A DNA stretch of 54,043 bases from NCBI GenBank assembly GCA_045612665.1, contig JAZKZO010000015.1:1-54043 (forward strand), given 5' to 3'. The notes under the pieces are model-generated. The model saw nothing but the letters and a program-made list of their open reading frames with translations, did not search any database and had not been told where the DNA came from. The first letter of the stretch is position 1. Every line of letters begins with the position of its first letter. The position numbers were made by a program, and so were the translations under genes. Shown here one piece after another: positions 40,558 to 49,190 of the stretch. Origin of the DNA: RGIG2000 sp045612665 (GTDB lineage: Bacteria > Bacillota > Clostridia > Oscillospirales > CAG-272).

Positions 40558-42567
40558 ATGTACGAAAAAAAGGAAAAGCTATCCGTATATACGATACTCT
40601 CGGGCATAATTTGTCTTGCCCTCGGTGTCGGCACTGCCGTTTTGGCAGTATTTTGGAGTGCGAGAAGACCGTCTAGTTGGCTTCTTATAATGATCCTTCT
40701 CGGTCTTATCTTCGTTTCCCTCTCGATATGCACCTTTATCGGCTTAAAGGCGATAGAAAAGAAGCGACGCGTTGACGGCCCAAGCGGTCCTGTGCTCGGC
40801 TCTATTATGTACGATATGGTAAATACCGCATCTGAGCCTGCGCTCATTTGCGACGAAAACAAAAGAATTATTTGGTTTAACCACTTTGCTCAAAGGGCAT
40901 CGCACTCCGCTACCTCGTTGCTCGGCAAGGGGCTCAGCGTTATAATGCAAAATCCGTTGCCCGACGAAAACGATAAAAAATCAGGCGAAAGACAAATCGT
41001 AACCGAGCTTGACGGCGAAACATACATTGTTGATGTAACCAAAATTCACGCCGACAAGGTGTATAATTTGCTTATGTTCCGTAACATTACCGAGCAGGCG
41101 CGCCTTGAAAAGTTCGTGCGCGACGAGGATAAGGTTGTTGCCTATATGATAGTCGATAACCTTGAGGAGCTTATTCAGTTTGAGCAGGAAAATTACCGCT
41201 CCGCATCCAACCAGGTTGAAACGATTATGCGTGATTGGGCGCTCAGCGTTAACGGCATTTTGAAGGAATATGAAAAGGATAAATATATATTTATCTTCCG
41301 TAATGAGGACCTTGAAAAATTCGTCGAGGACAAGTTCGACATTCTTGACAAGATAAGAGAGGTTCGCGTTGGAAGCAGTGCTATTCCACTTACCGTTTCT
41401 ATCGGTGTTGCGAAGGTTAGTGGCTCGCTTGCCGATAAGGAAAAGGCTGCACATATCGCGCTCGATATGGCACTTCAGCGCGGTGGCGACCAAGCCGTTG
41501 TTAAATACGATGAGGCTGTTGCCTTCTTTGGCGGTAAGACAAGCACCGTACACAAGAAAACAAAGGTTAAGGCAAGAGTTGCCGGCACAAAGCTCGCAAC
41601 GCTTATGGCTTCCGCCTCTAACGTTATCATTATGGGACACAAGTTCCCCGACTACGACGCGTTTGGCGCAAGCGTTGGTCTTGCCCGTCTTGCAATGTTC
41701 TGCGGAGTTAAGGTAAACGTCGTTACCGACCCAAAGAACCCGAATATCAAAAAATGTCTTAAATTCTTTGATGGCGACGAATACAAGGGCGTGTTCGTTG
41801 ATGCCGCAAGAGGTCTTGACCTCATTAAGAGTGAAACTCTTCTCGTTATCGCTGACGTAAATAACCCTGCGATGTTCGAGTCCATAGATATTTACAACAA
41901 CGTTTATAACGTTGCAATCGTTGACCACCATAGAAAAACCGCTGAAAGTGAGAGAAATCTCGCAATCGAGTATATCGAGCCTGCCTCGTCAAGTGCGAGC
42001 GAGCTTGTTTCCGAGATGCTCGAGCAAACCGTTCCACCATCAACACTTAAAAGAGTTGAGGCAAATATGCTTTTGGCAGGTATTTCTCTTGATACCAAGC
42101 AGTTTACAAAGGGCACGGGCGCAAAAACCTATGCGGCGGCTATGTATCTTCTTGGCTCAAATGCCTCTTACGAGGGAATTCAGGACCTTTTCAAGACAAG
42201 CATTGTCGATTACAGACAAATTGCAAAGTTCGGTCAAAAGGTTGAGGTTTACCGTAACAGTATGGCTATTGCCGTTAACTTCGAGGTTGGAGATTCTTCA
42301 ACCGACCGTTCTCTTGCCGCAAAGGCAGCCGACGGACTTCTCGCAGTTGAGGGCGTTAGCGCATCGTTTGCTCTTATGCAAATAGAGGACACAATTCACA
42401 TAAGTGCGCGTTCAAACGGTAGCGTAAACGTTCAGCTTATCCTTGAAAAGCTCAAGGGTGGCGGACGATACGACTCTGCGGGCGCACAGCTTAAGAGTGC
42501 TACAATTCAACAGGCATTGTTGAAATTAAAGCACGCAATAGACAGTTATTTCGACTTGGAGGACTAA
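40558..42567 (+). CDS. gdpP: Cyclic-di-AMP phosphodiesterase GdpP
   Basis: A 669-aa membrane protein of the GdpP family. Two helices (about 10-60) precede a PAS-like domain, a degenerate GGDEF domain (about 180-310, with RNEDLEKF in place of the active loop) and DHH/DHHA1 domains. The DHH part has MGHKFPDYDAFGASVG and IVDHHRK; a GGGRYDSAGAQL C-terminal motif completes it. It degrades c-di-AMP, controlling turgor and wall stress. AGGAG lies 12 nt before the ATG, a slightly long spacing. The last codons carry the rplI ribosome site (1-bp gap). Confidence 0.95.
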   Translation: MYEKKEKLSVYTILSGIICLALGVGTAVLAVFWSARRPSSWLLIMILLGLIFVSLSICTFIGLKAIEKKRRVDGPSGPVLGSIMYDMVNTASEPALICDENKRIIWFNHFAQRASHSATSLLGKGLSVIMQNPLPDENDKKSGERQIVTELDGETYIVDVTKIHADKVYNLLMFRNITEQARLEKFVRDEDKVVAYMIVDNLEELIQFEQENYRSASNQVETIMRDWALSVNGILKEYEKDKYIFIFRNEDLEKFVEDKFDILDKIREVRVGSSAIPLTVSIGVAKVSGSLADKEKAAHIALDMALQRGGDQAVVKYDEAVAFFGGKTSTVHKKTKVKARVAGTKLATLMASASNVIIMGHKFPDYDAFGASVGLARLAMFCGVKVNVVTDPKNPNIKKCLKFFDGDEYKGVFVDAARGLDLIKSETLLVIADVNNPAMFESIDIYNNVYNVAIVDHHRKTAESERNLAIEYIEPASSSASELVSEMLEQTVPPSTLKRVEANMLLAGISLDTKQFTKGTGAKTYAAAMYLLGSNASYEGIQDLFKTSIVDYRQIAKFGQKVEVYRNSMAIAVNFEVGDSSTDRSLAAKAADGLLAVEGVSASFALMQIEDTIHISARSNGSVNVQLILEKLKGGGRYDSAGAQLKSATIQQALLKLKHAIDSYFDLED

Positions 42568-42568
42568 T

Positions 42569-43015
42569 ATGAAGGTTGTTTTGACACAGGACGTCAAGGG
42601 ACAGGGCAAGAAGAACGATATCATCGACGTAAGCGATGGATATGCAAGAAACTTCCTTTTCCCAAGAAAGCTTGCAATCGTTGCCGATGCAAAGGCTATA
42701 AATGACGTTAAAAATAAAAAATCGTCCGAGGAGCATAAAATCGAGCTTGAAAAGGCAAGCGCACGCGAAATCGAGGCAAAGCTTGGCGAAATCAAGGTTG
42801 TTATTTGTGCCGAGGCAGGTAAGGACGGAAGATTTTACGGTGCTATCACCTCAAAGGACATAAGCGACGCACTCAAGGCTCAAGCAAAGCTTGATATTGA
42901 TAAGAGAAAAATCTCTCTTGACGCGCCTATCAAGGCGTTTGGAACTTATATCGTTGACGTAAAGCTCTATTCGGGAATTAGCGGAAAGCTTAACGTACAG
43001 GTAAAGGAGAAATAA
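42569..43015 (+). CDS. rplI: Ribosomal protein bL9
   Basis: A 148-aa bL9. The N-terminal MKVVLTQDVKGQGKKNDIIDVSDGYARNFL is diagnostic; the long connecting helix and C-terminal domain (GKDGRFYGAITSKDISDAL) are intact. It binds domain V of 23S rRNA. GGAGG lies in the end of gdpP. It is followed 1 bp later by dnaB, the usual Firmicutes order. Confidence 0.97.
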   Translation: MKVVLTQDVKGQGKKNDIIDVSDGYARNFLFPRKLAIVADAKAINDVKNKKSSEEHKIELEKASAREIEAKLGEIKVVICAEAGKDGRFYGAITSKDISDALKAQAKLDIDKRKISLDAPIKAFGTYIVDVKLYSGISGKLNVQVKEK

Positions 43016-43016
43016 G

Positions 43017-44393
43017 ATGGACGCTTTACAAAGAAAGCTCCCCTTCTCCGTCGATGCCGAGCAAAGCGTGCTTGGTAGCATACTTTGCGACCCGAATTGC
43101 TTTGGCGAGGTTGCCGAAATCATCACAATGGATGATTTCTACCTAGAGGAGCACAAAAGAATTTACGAGATTTTCCTTGATTTCAGCTATAAAAACAAGG
43201 TTGCCGACCTTGTAACCGTTATCAACGAGCTCGTTTCGCGTGGAATTTATCGCGATGATGACGAGGCGCGCTCATATATTCGTATTATTGCCGAGGTTGT
43301 GCCAAGCGCAAAGAATGCCAAGGACTATGCAAAAATCGTCCACGACAAGAGCATTTTGAGAAGGCTTATCGAGGCGGCAGACGATATTCAAAGGGCTGCG
43401 TTTACCGAGGGCGAGAGCGTTTCGCACATTGTCGACCTCGCAGAGAAAAAGATTTACGATATTGCAGGAAACAACGAGCGACACGATTTCGTGCATATTC
43501 GCGATGTTCTTATTAAAACCTACGACCACCTAAAGGAGCTTGGCGAGGGCACGAGCGAGGAAAATCTCGGAATTCAATCGGGCTTCTCCGACCTTGATAA
43601 TACGCTTGTCGGCTTTGGCAAGGGAAATATGATTATCGTCGGCGCGCGTCCCGGTGTTGGTAAAACCTCATTTGCGCTTAATATCGGTACGAATATCGCA
43701 AAGCGCACAGGCAAGAGCGTTTGCATCTTCTCTCTTGAAATGTCGGACGAGGAGCTTGTTTCCCGTGTCGTTTCAAGTGAGGCTATGGTAGATTCGTATA
43801 AGCTTCGCAAGGGCGAGCTTAGCGTTGACGAGTGGGAAAAGCTCGCACACGCATCATCTACTCTTTCCGAAACTAATATTTTGATTGATGATACAACGGG
43901 AATTTCAATTACCTCTATGAAGGCAAAGCTTCGCAGGGTTAAAAATCTCGGTATGGTAATTGTCGATTATCTTCAGCTTATGCAACCCGAAAGACACGGT
44001 GGCGACCAAAACCGTGTAAACCAAATCGGTGAAATTTCCCGTGGTCTTAAGGTTATGGCAAAGGAGCTTGGCGTGCCTGTTATGGTGCTTTCACAGCTCT
44101 CGCGTACAGCAGAAAAGAACGGTGAAACAGGTAAAGCAACCTCTCGTACACCTATGCTTAGCGACCTTCGTGATTCGGGCTCAATCGAGCAGGATGCCGA
44201 TATGGTTATCTTCCTAAGCCGTGATTACTACGGCACTGACCCCGAAAGAGAAAACCTCGTTGACGTTATCGTGGCTAAAAACCGTCATGGCTCAACAGGT
44301 AAGGTTACAATGAGCTGGATCGGTAAATACACTAAATTCTCTACCCTCGATAAGGAAGAGGCACAGAGATTTGGAGTTAATTACGACTTGTGA
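43017..44393 (+). CDS. dnaB: Replicative DNA helicase
   Basis: A 458-aa DnaB-type helicase (DnaC in Bacillus naming). N-terminal LPFSVDAEQSVLGSIL; Walker A GARPGVGKTS; Walker B IVDYLQLM; C-terminal LSDLRDSGSIEQDADMV and KNRHGSTGKV. A hexameric 5'-3' helicase at the replication fork. AAGGAG precedes the ATG. Simple repeats and two structured elements follow its stop. Confidence 0.97.
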   Translation: MDALQRKLPFSVDAEQSVLGSILCDPNCFGEVAEIITMDDFYLEEHKRIYEIFLDFSYKNKVADLVTVINELVSRGIYRDDDEARSYIRIIAEVVPSAKNAKDYAKIVHDKSILRRLIEAADDIQRAAFTEGESVSHIVDLAEKKIYDIAGNNERHDFVHIRDVLIKTYDHLKELGEGTSEENLGIQSGFSDLDNTLVGFGKGNMIIVGARPGVGKTSFALNIGTNIAKRTGKSVCIFSLEMSDEELVSRVVSSEAMVDSYKLRKGELSVDEWEKLAHASSTLSETNILIDDTTGISITSMKAKLRRVKNLGMVIVDYLQLMQPERHGGDQNRVNQIGEISRGLKVMAKELGVPVMVLSQLSRTAEKNGETGKATSRTPMLSDLRDSGSIEQDADMVIFLSRDYYGTDPERENLVDVIVAKNRHGSTGKVTMSWIGKYTKFSTLDKEEAQRFGVNYDL

Positions 44394-44490
44394 TGCTTCG
44401 CAAATGCGAAATGCGGAATTCGGAATTCGGAATTCAACAAAAGAAATGAAAAAGGAGAAATAGATAAACTCTCTAACCACTTTGATTTGA
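44394..44490 (+). repeat. Simple repeat, ribosome-site-like sequence and hairpin after dnaB
   Basis: GCGGAATTCGGAATTCGG units (44412-44436), an AAAAAGGAGAAAT sequence near 44450-44461 that recurs at about 44618-44630, and TAACCACTT starting at 44475, which can pair with AAGTGGTTA of element G. No gene is visible. The whole gene-free stretch 44394-44778 holds this plus elements G and H. Confidence 0.65.
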
Positions 44491-44615
44491 TTTTAAGTGG
44501 TTAGAAACAAGTTAGACAAGGCGCACCGCAAACCACGGACGACAGCGTACTTGGCGTACGATTAGGTCGTGGTTGAGGAGCAACACAGTATAACGCCGTT
44601 TATCACCACTTAAAA
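44491..44615 (+). repeat. Structured intergenic element, copy G
   Basis: Outer arms TTTTAAGTGGTTAGAAAC and GTTTATCACCACTTAAAA pair except for a small internal loop. Helix 2 GTTAGAC/GTATAAC; helix 3 AACCACG/CGTGGTT; apical CGTAC/GTACG. The core is nearly identical to copy H, but the outer arms differ completely. Confidence 0.9.
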
Positions 44616-44640
44616 TAAAAAAGGAGAAATTATAAGCTAC

Positions 44641-44777
44641 TCTAATCGTTTAAACCTTAAACGATTAGAAGCAAGCTAGGTTAGGCGCACCGGAAACCAC
44701 GGACGACAGCGTACTTGGCGTACGATTAGGTCGTGGTTGAGGAGCAACAACACATAGCGCAGCTTATTATCGTTTAA
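44641..44777 (+). promoter_or_regulatory. Structured element copy H with a competing upstream hairpin, next to a start codon
   Basis: The element proper is 44657-44777: outer arms TTAAACGATTAGAAGC and GCTTATTATCGTTTAA, helix 2 GCTAGGT/ACATAGC, helix 3 AACCACG/CGTGGTT. Directly upstream, TCTAATCGTTTAA (44641-44653) is a perfect complement of TTAAACGATTAGA (44657-44669), so the 5' arm can pair either upstream or with the 3' arm. AAAAAAGGAGAAATTATA lies at about 44617-44634 and the ATG at 44779, so the element separates a ribosome-site-like sequence from the start codon. Confidence 0.75.
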
Positions 44778-44778
44778 A

Positions 44779-45591
44779 ATGGAGTTCAACGTAAATCACC
44801 CTATCTTATTCATATTAGTAGGGGTTATCATCGCCACGGTGTTGGCACAGTCATTTTACTTTTTGATTCGTGCTTACAAGCGTGCGCTTGCTAAGGGAAT
44901 GGAAAAGACTCTTCTTAAGAAGACTATTATTTCCTCGGCTATTTTCACTATTGCGCCTGCAATTTCTATTCTTGTTGGCGTTATTTCACTTTCTAAATCG
45001 CTTGGCGTTGCCGTTCCTTGGCTTCGTCTTTCGGTTATCGGCTCACTCTCTTATGAGATGATTGCCGCAAACAATGCTATGAACGGATTTGGCGAGGCGC
45101 TCGGTGGACAAATCACCGATGCAAGCGTGTTCGTAACCATTCTTTGGGTTATGACCGTCGGTATTCTTCTCGGTCTTATCCTCACACCCATTCTTACAAA
45201 GAAAATCCAAAACGGTATGATTAAGCTCGAAAAGAGCGACCCGAAATGGCGCGAAATCTTCAACAACGCAATGTTCCTTGGTATGATTTCGGCATTCCTT
45301 GGCTTCGTGTTCTGCGATGTTTACCGTCTTTGGTCATCTGAGAATGGAATTTTCACACAGCTTGAAAAGAACGACCTTGGTGAAAAGGTAGAGCATTATT
45401 ACACCTCAACCTCGGGACTTGTGCCTGTGCTTGTTATGGTAATCAGTGCGCTCGTTATGGCACTTTGTGGCTTCCTTATGAAGAAATTTAAGTGGAAATG
45501 GATAAACGACTACGCGCTTCCTATTTCCATGGTAGCAGGTATGGCTTGCGCTATTCCTCTTACAAATTGGCTTGGAGGTGAGATTCTCTAA
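44779..45591 (+). CDS. Multi-pass membrane protein (DUF5058-like), first of a pair
   Basis: A 270-aa membrane protein with about six helices. I recall similar proteins as the DUF5058 family of Firmicutes, but the match is from memory of pattern only. The segment SYEMIAANNAMNGFGEALGG between helices 2 and 3 is polar and Asn-rich, possibly a transport path. The function is unknown; a small-solute transporter is plausible. There is no ribosome site at normal spacing before the ATG at 44779: the nearest AGGAG is 34 nt away inside element H, and the next is upstream of H. Its stop overlaps the next start by 1 bp. Confidence 0.8.
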   Translation: MEFNVNHPILFILVGVIIATVLAQSFYFLIRAYKRALAKGMEKTLLKKTIISSAIFTIAPAISILVGVISLSKSLGVAVPWLRLSVIGSLSYEMIAANNAMNGFGEALGGQITDASVFVTILWVMTVGILLGLILTPILTKKIQNGMIKLEKSDPKWREIFNNAMFLGMISAFLGFVFCDVYRLWSSENGIFTQLEKNDLGEKVEHYYTSTSGLVPVLVMVISALVMALCGFLMKKFKWKWINDYALPISMVAGMACAIPLTNWLGGEIL

Positions 45592-46262
45592 TGAATAACA
45601 AAAAAGAGCTTTCTTATCTTGACAGCGTTCATCGCGACGGTAAAATTTGGGGCTTTACACTCCTTGCGATGATTTTCCTTTTCCCACTTATCGTGTGCCT
45701 TATTTTCAATGCCGTTCCTAACTGGAGCGCGCTCGGAAAGGGACTTCTTGCAACCGTTCCTATGTATTGGGCGGTTGGTCTTATCGAGGTATTTACCTAT
45801 GTTCCTATGCTTGGTGCAGGCGGTACATATCTTTCATTTGTAACAGGTAACATTTCAAATCTTAAGCTCCCTGTATCGCTTGACGCTATGGAAAAGGCAG
45901 GCGTTAAGTCGAATAGCGAGGAGGGCGAGATTATCTCAACAATTTCAATTGCAACCTCGAGCATTGTAACGACGCTTATCGTTATTCTCGGTGTAATTAT
46001 GATTGTTCCTCTCACGCCTGTGCTTTCGTCTCCTGCGCTCGACCCTGCGTTTGCGCAAATGCTCCCTGCCCTCTTTGGCGGTCTTGGAGTTGTGTTCGTT
46101 TCTAAGAACTGGAAGCTTGCAATCGCACCTATCGTGCTTATGCTTATACTCTTTGTAACAATCCCTGCACTCAACGCGGGAACGGTTGGTATTATGGTTC
46201 CTGTTGGAGTTGTATTCACCGTAATCGTTGCAAGAATTATGTACAAAAAGGGAATTCTTTAA
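45591..46262 (+). CDS. Multi-pass membrane protein, partner of the preceding gene
   Basis: A 223-aa membrane protein with about six helices. It has a polar motif YVPMLGAGGTYLSFVTGNISNLKLP after helix 2, and the C-terminus is VARIMYKKGIL. I do not know its function. Coupling (TAATG) to the preceding membrane protein suggests a two-subunit transporter. A strong terminator follows. Confidence 0.82.
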   Translation: MNNKKELSYLDSVHRDGKIWGFTLLAMIFLFPLIVCLIFNAVPNWSALGKGLLATVPMYWAVGLIEVFTYVPMLGAGGTYLSFVTGNISNLKLPVSLDAMEKAGVKSNSEEGEIISTISIATSSIVTTLIVILGVIMIVPLTPVLSSPALDPAFAQMLPALFGGLGVVFVSKNWKLAIAPIVLMLILFVTIPALNAGTVGIMVPVGVVFTVIVARIMYKKGIL

Positions 46263-46280
46263 TACTATATTATAAACAAA

Positions 46281-46310
46281 AAAACACGCAAGAGTCTTGC
46301 GTGTTTTTTT
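46281..46310. terminator. Bidirectional terminator
   Basis: AAAACACGCAAGA-GTC-TTGCGTGTTTT hairpin with A-run and T-run. It serves the convergent membrane-protein pair and the zinc-ribbon gene. Confidence 0.9.
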
Positions 46311-46316
46311 GTTTTG

Positions 46317-46835
46317 TTAAAGCGTTGCTATTCCGATTATAAATCCGAGCAAGCCGAAAACTATCGACACAGGGATGGCGATTGTAGCTGTAATTCTACC
46401 AACCTTGGTGAATGCGTTCGGAGCGCCTGCTTCTCTTATGTAATAGGTTGATTTTCTCTTTGCAATGATTGAGAATACAATTCCTATAACCATAAACAAA
46501 ATTGATGCTAAACCTGACAAAATTGCACTTGCGCCGAATTCAAGAGAGATGATACCGAAAATCATTGACATGATAGCGTTTTTCTTGCTTACGCTTGGAT
46601 CAGGCTCGTTTGAAGGCGCTGCCTGATAGTAATCGTTTCTTTGTGGATTTTGAGCTGCCATTTCAGCTTCCTTTTGTGCCAAAATTCTTGCGATATCCTC
46701 ATCGCTTAGCTTTGGCTGTGCAGGCTTTTCTTCAACCTTTGGCTCATTTTCAACAGGTGCGCCACAGGCTGTACAAAACTTTGCATCGTCCTCAAGAGTT
46801 GCAAAGCAGCTTTTACAATACTTCTTATCTTCCAT
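46317..46835 (-). CDS. Zinc-ribbon membrane protein (DUF4190-like)
   Basis: A 172-aa protein. The N-terminal double zinc knuckle CKSCFATLEDDAKFCTAC (residues 7-24) is followed by a charged linker with Glu/Lys/Pro and Gln/Asn. Two hydrophobic hairpin helices lie at about 92-125 and 145-172. The layout is typical of small Firmicutes membrane proteins of unknown role. Start at 46835 with AAGGAG upstream; the longer frame reads backward through the glycerate kinase gene. It follows that gene by 34 bp, probably on the same transcript. Confidence 0.87.
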   Translation of the reverse strand: MEDKKYCKSCFATLEDDAKFCTACGAPVENEPKVEEKPAQPKLSDEDIARILAQKEAEMAAQNPQRNDYYQAAPSNEPDPSVSKKNAIMSMIFGIISLEFGASAILSGLASILFMVIGIVFSIIAKRKSTYYIREAGAPNAFTKVGRITATIAIPVSIVFGLLGFIIGIATL

Positions 46836-46869
46836 ATTGTTCTCCTTTTTATTTAAATATATTGATTTT

Positions 46870-48099
46870 TTAGTTTTCTCCGTTATCGGTTTGCCCGTCG
46901 CCCTCGGCTTGCGCCTCTTGTGCCTCGCGAGCCTTTCTTTCCTCTTCAAGCCTTCTATCGCGCTCAAAGAACTCTTGAACTAGCGCATCGTCAATGATTT
47001 GAAGCGCCGACTCGGCAAGATTTGTAATCGACTTTTCCTTTGTGAGATTGTCCTCAAACGGAACATCAGGATCGATTATTTCAATTCCCTCGGTAAAGAA
47101 TTTAAGGCATTCCTCGTATCCGTCTCCGAATCCACCGCAAAGCATATAGGTGGTTTTGCCGTAATACCACGCAATTTTGGCAACGCTCATAGCCGCCTTG
47201 CCCTGTAAGCTTTGACCGTCAAGGCGTCCCTCGCCACTGATTACGATATCCGCCTCTTTTATTCTTTCAATTAGGTCAAGTCTGCGCTTTATAAAGTTAA
47301 AGCCAAGCTCCAAATCGGCATTAAGGAAGGTTCTAAATGCAAATCCAAGTCCACCTGCCGCACCACTACTCGGAAGCTCGGGATTTGCCGTTGGAATTGC
47401 TTTTTTTGCACATTCGGCAAAGGTTGCAAGATATGCGTCCATTTTAGAAAGCTCGGTCGGATCTGCGCCCTTTTGAGGTGAGAATACATAAGTGCATCCG
47501 TTCATGCCAAGGAGTGGGTTTTCAACGTCGCAAAGGACGGTAAAATTACACTCGTCAAGCTCGGGAACAACGCGGGATGTGTCGATTTTTACAACCTTGC
47601 CCGCACCCTGTGCACCAAATCCAACCTCGCCACCGTCTTTATCAAGAAGGATGAAGCCGAGCGCCTGAATCATTCCCGCACCGGCATCGTTGGTCGCACT
47701 TCCGCCAAGACCGATATAGAAGTTTCTATATCCCTCGGCAATCGCGTTCTTTATAAGCAAGCCAACACCGAAGCTCGTAACGTGCATAGGATCGCGATCA
47801 AGCTTATCAACGAGAGGAAGACCGATACAGGAGCTCACCTCGATGAGGAGAGTGTCGTCCTTGCCGTAGCAACGCGCGCTAATCGGCTTGCCTGTCGGAG
47901 TCATCGCATTAATATAAACGGGCTCTGCCTCGAAATGGTCCTTTAGTACGTCGGTTGTGCCCTCGCCACCGTCGGCAATCGGGGAAATGTCAACCTCTGC
48001 CTTTTCGTATTTTTCCAAGATAGCATCTCTTACCGCCTCGCTTGCCTCGCGTGAGGAGAGCGTGCCCTTAAAGCTATCCATCGCTACAAAAAATCTCAT
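46870..48099 (-). CDS. Glycerate kinase (GarK/GlxK type)
   Basis: A 409-aa type-1 glycerate kinase. Motifs: AMDSFKGTLSSREAS, ISPIADGGEGTTDVL, IGLGGSATNDAGAGM and SGEGRLDGQS. It phosphorylates D-glycerate, which in galactarate, glucarate or glyoxylate catabolism leads to 2- or 3-phosphoglycerate. The family is about 370-380 aa; here an extra 35-40 residue tail rich in Glu, Arg, Ala and Gln (RRLEEERKAREAQEAQ) is present. Start at 48099 (AGGAG upstream). Confidence 0.93.
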   Translation of the reverse strand: MRFFVAMDSFKGTLSSREASEAVRDAILEKYEKAEVDISPIADGGEGTTDVLKDHFEAEPVYINAMTPTGKPISARCYGKDDTLLIEVSSCIGLPLVDKLDRDPMHVTSFGVGLLIKNAIAEGYRNFYIGLGGSATNDAGAGMIQALGFILLDKDGGEVGFGAQGAGKVVKIDTSRVVPELDECNFTVLCDVENPLLGMNGCTYVFSPQKGADPTELSKMDAYLATFAECAKKAIPTANPELPSSGAAGGLGFAFRTFLNADLELGFNFIKRRLDLIERIKEADIVISGEGRLDGQSLQGKAAMSVAKIAWYYGKTTYMLCGGFGDGYEECLKFFTEGIEIIDPDVPFEDNLTKEKSITNLAESALQIIDDALVQEFFERDRRLEEERKAREAQEAQAEGDGQTDNGEN

Positions 48100-48194
48100 T
48101 TTTTCTCCTATTTTAGCACAAATCGCCCGTATCCTCATAAGCAAGGCATTACATTTTGTAAGCCGTAGGTTGCATTTTCGGGGGAATGTGTCTT

Positions 48195-48965
48195 TTATTT
48201 TACCCTTACAATGTCGTCGGGCATTGCAACGTTGAGCGCAACCTCGCTAAAATCGTGCTTGTCAAGGTGTGCGCGTGTTACCTGATGAGCAATCATCGGG
48301 GAGTTGTTTTCACGGCTTAAGTGCGCCAAGGTTATTGACGATGTGCCGTTTTTTGCAAGGTGCAAGCAAAGCTCCGCGCTATCCTCGTTTGCAAGGTGTC
48401 CTCTCTCGGAGAGGATACGGTGCTTTAGAAACTCGGGATATTTGCCTGCAACAAGCATAAATTTATCGTGATTTGACTCTATAATAGCCGTTTTACAGCC
48501 ACAGAGTCGCTCTTTTATCTCGTCGGTTACGTGTCCTATGTCGGTCGCGATGCCGAGAATATCGTCCTCGCTCTTTATAACAAAGCCGAGGTTTTGTGCG
48601 CTATCGTGCGGAATCTCAAAGGAGCTTACCGTAAGCGAGCCAACGCTTACCTCATAGTGCGACTCGTGCTCCTTGGCGCATTGCGACACAAACGAGCCTT
48701 GATACGCAACCTTTGGATATGACGGAGCGCTTATATGTATCGGTATGTGATACTTTTTAGATATAATTTCAAGACCGCTTGTGTGGTCGGAATGCTCGTG
48801 AGTTACGAAGATTGCATCAATGTTTTTGAGCGTCGTGCCAAGGGCGGTAAGCGATTTTTCAATCGCGCCTGCACTCTTGCCCGCGTCAACGAGAATCTCG
48901 TCGCGCCCGTTTTTTATGTAAATGCAATTCCCCGTCGAGCCGGAAAATAATGTGTATGCTATCAT
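48195..48965 (-). CDS. MBL-fold hydrolase, YycJ/WalJ-like
   Basis: A 256-aa metallo-beta-lactamase-fold protein. The N-terminus SGSTGNCIYIKNGRDEILVDAG and metal motif THEHSDH are those of YycJ/WalJ proteins, a family with reported 5'-3' exonuclease activity linked to mismatch repair. Further ligands: PHDSAQNLGF, ATDIGHV and LAHLSRENN. Start at 48965 with AAAGGA upstream; a longer frame starts in GTGCGAAG repeat. Here it is not next to walKR. Confidence 0.9.
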   Translation of the reverse strand: MIAYTLFSGSTGNCIYIKNGRDEILVDAGKSAGAIEKSLTALGTTLKNIDAIFVTHEHSDHTSGLEIISKKYHIPIHISAPSYPKVAYQGSFVSQCAKEHESHYEVSVGSLTVSSFEIPHDSAQNLGFVIKSEDDILGIATDIGHVTDEIKERLCGCKTAIIESNHDKFMLVAGKYPEFLKHRILSERGHLANEDSAELCLHLAKNGTSSITLAHLSRENNSPMIAHQVTRAHLDKHDFSEVALNVAMPDDIVRVK

Positions 48966-48975
48966 AAAGATCCTT

Positions 48976-49066
48976 TGTAAGTGTGAAGTTCGAAGCGCGA
49001 AGTGCGAAGTTATATTACCGCAGGTGCATAAACTTTGAGGAGCAACAACGCACAATGACGCTTACT
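48976..49066 (+). repeat. GCGAAG repeat and truncated structured-element 3' half
   Basis: GTGAAGTTCGAAGCGCGAAG-type units (48980-49010), then GAGGAGCAACAACGCACAATGACGC at about 49037-49061. That is the 3' part of a structured element without its 5' half. Confidence 0.65.
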
Positions 49067-49071
49067 CTTGA

Positions 49072-49190
49072 TAAGTGCGTTTAGGCAAAGCTATGTTAGG
49101 CGCACCGCAGGCGACAGACGATGGCTATCTTTACGATAGTCGAGGTTGTCGGCGAGGAGCAACAACACATAGCAAAGCATAAACCGCTTA
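49072..49190 (+). repeat. Structured intergenic element, copy I, supplying a stop codon
   Basis: Outer arms TAAGTGCGTTTAGGC and GCATAAACCGCTTA; helix 2 GCTATGT/ACATAGC (fully paired here); apical hairpin GGCTATC-TTTAC-GATAGTC. The terminal TTA (49188-49190) is the stop codon of the minus-strand galactokinase gene. Confidence 0.85.

Noticed and set aside
40981..41931. 316-aa minus-strand open frame opposite gdpP
   Set aside because: It lies fully within the well-supported gdpP gene, has no ribosome site or motifs, and is a shadow of codon bias.
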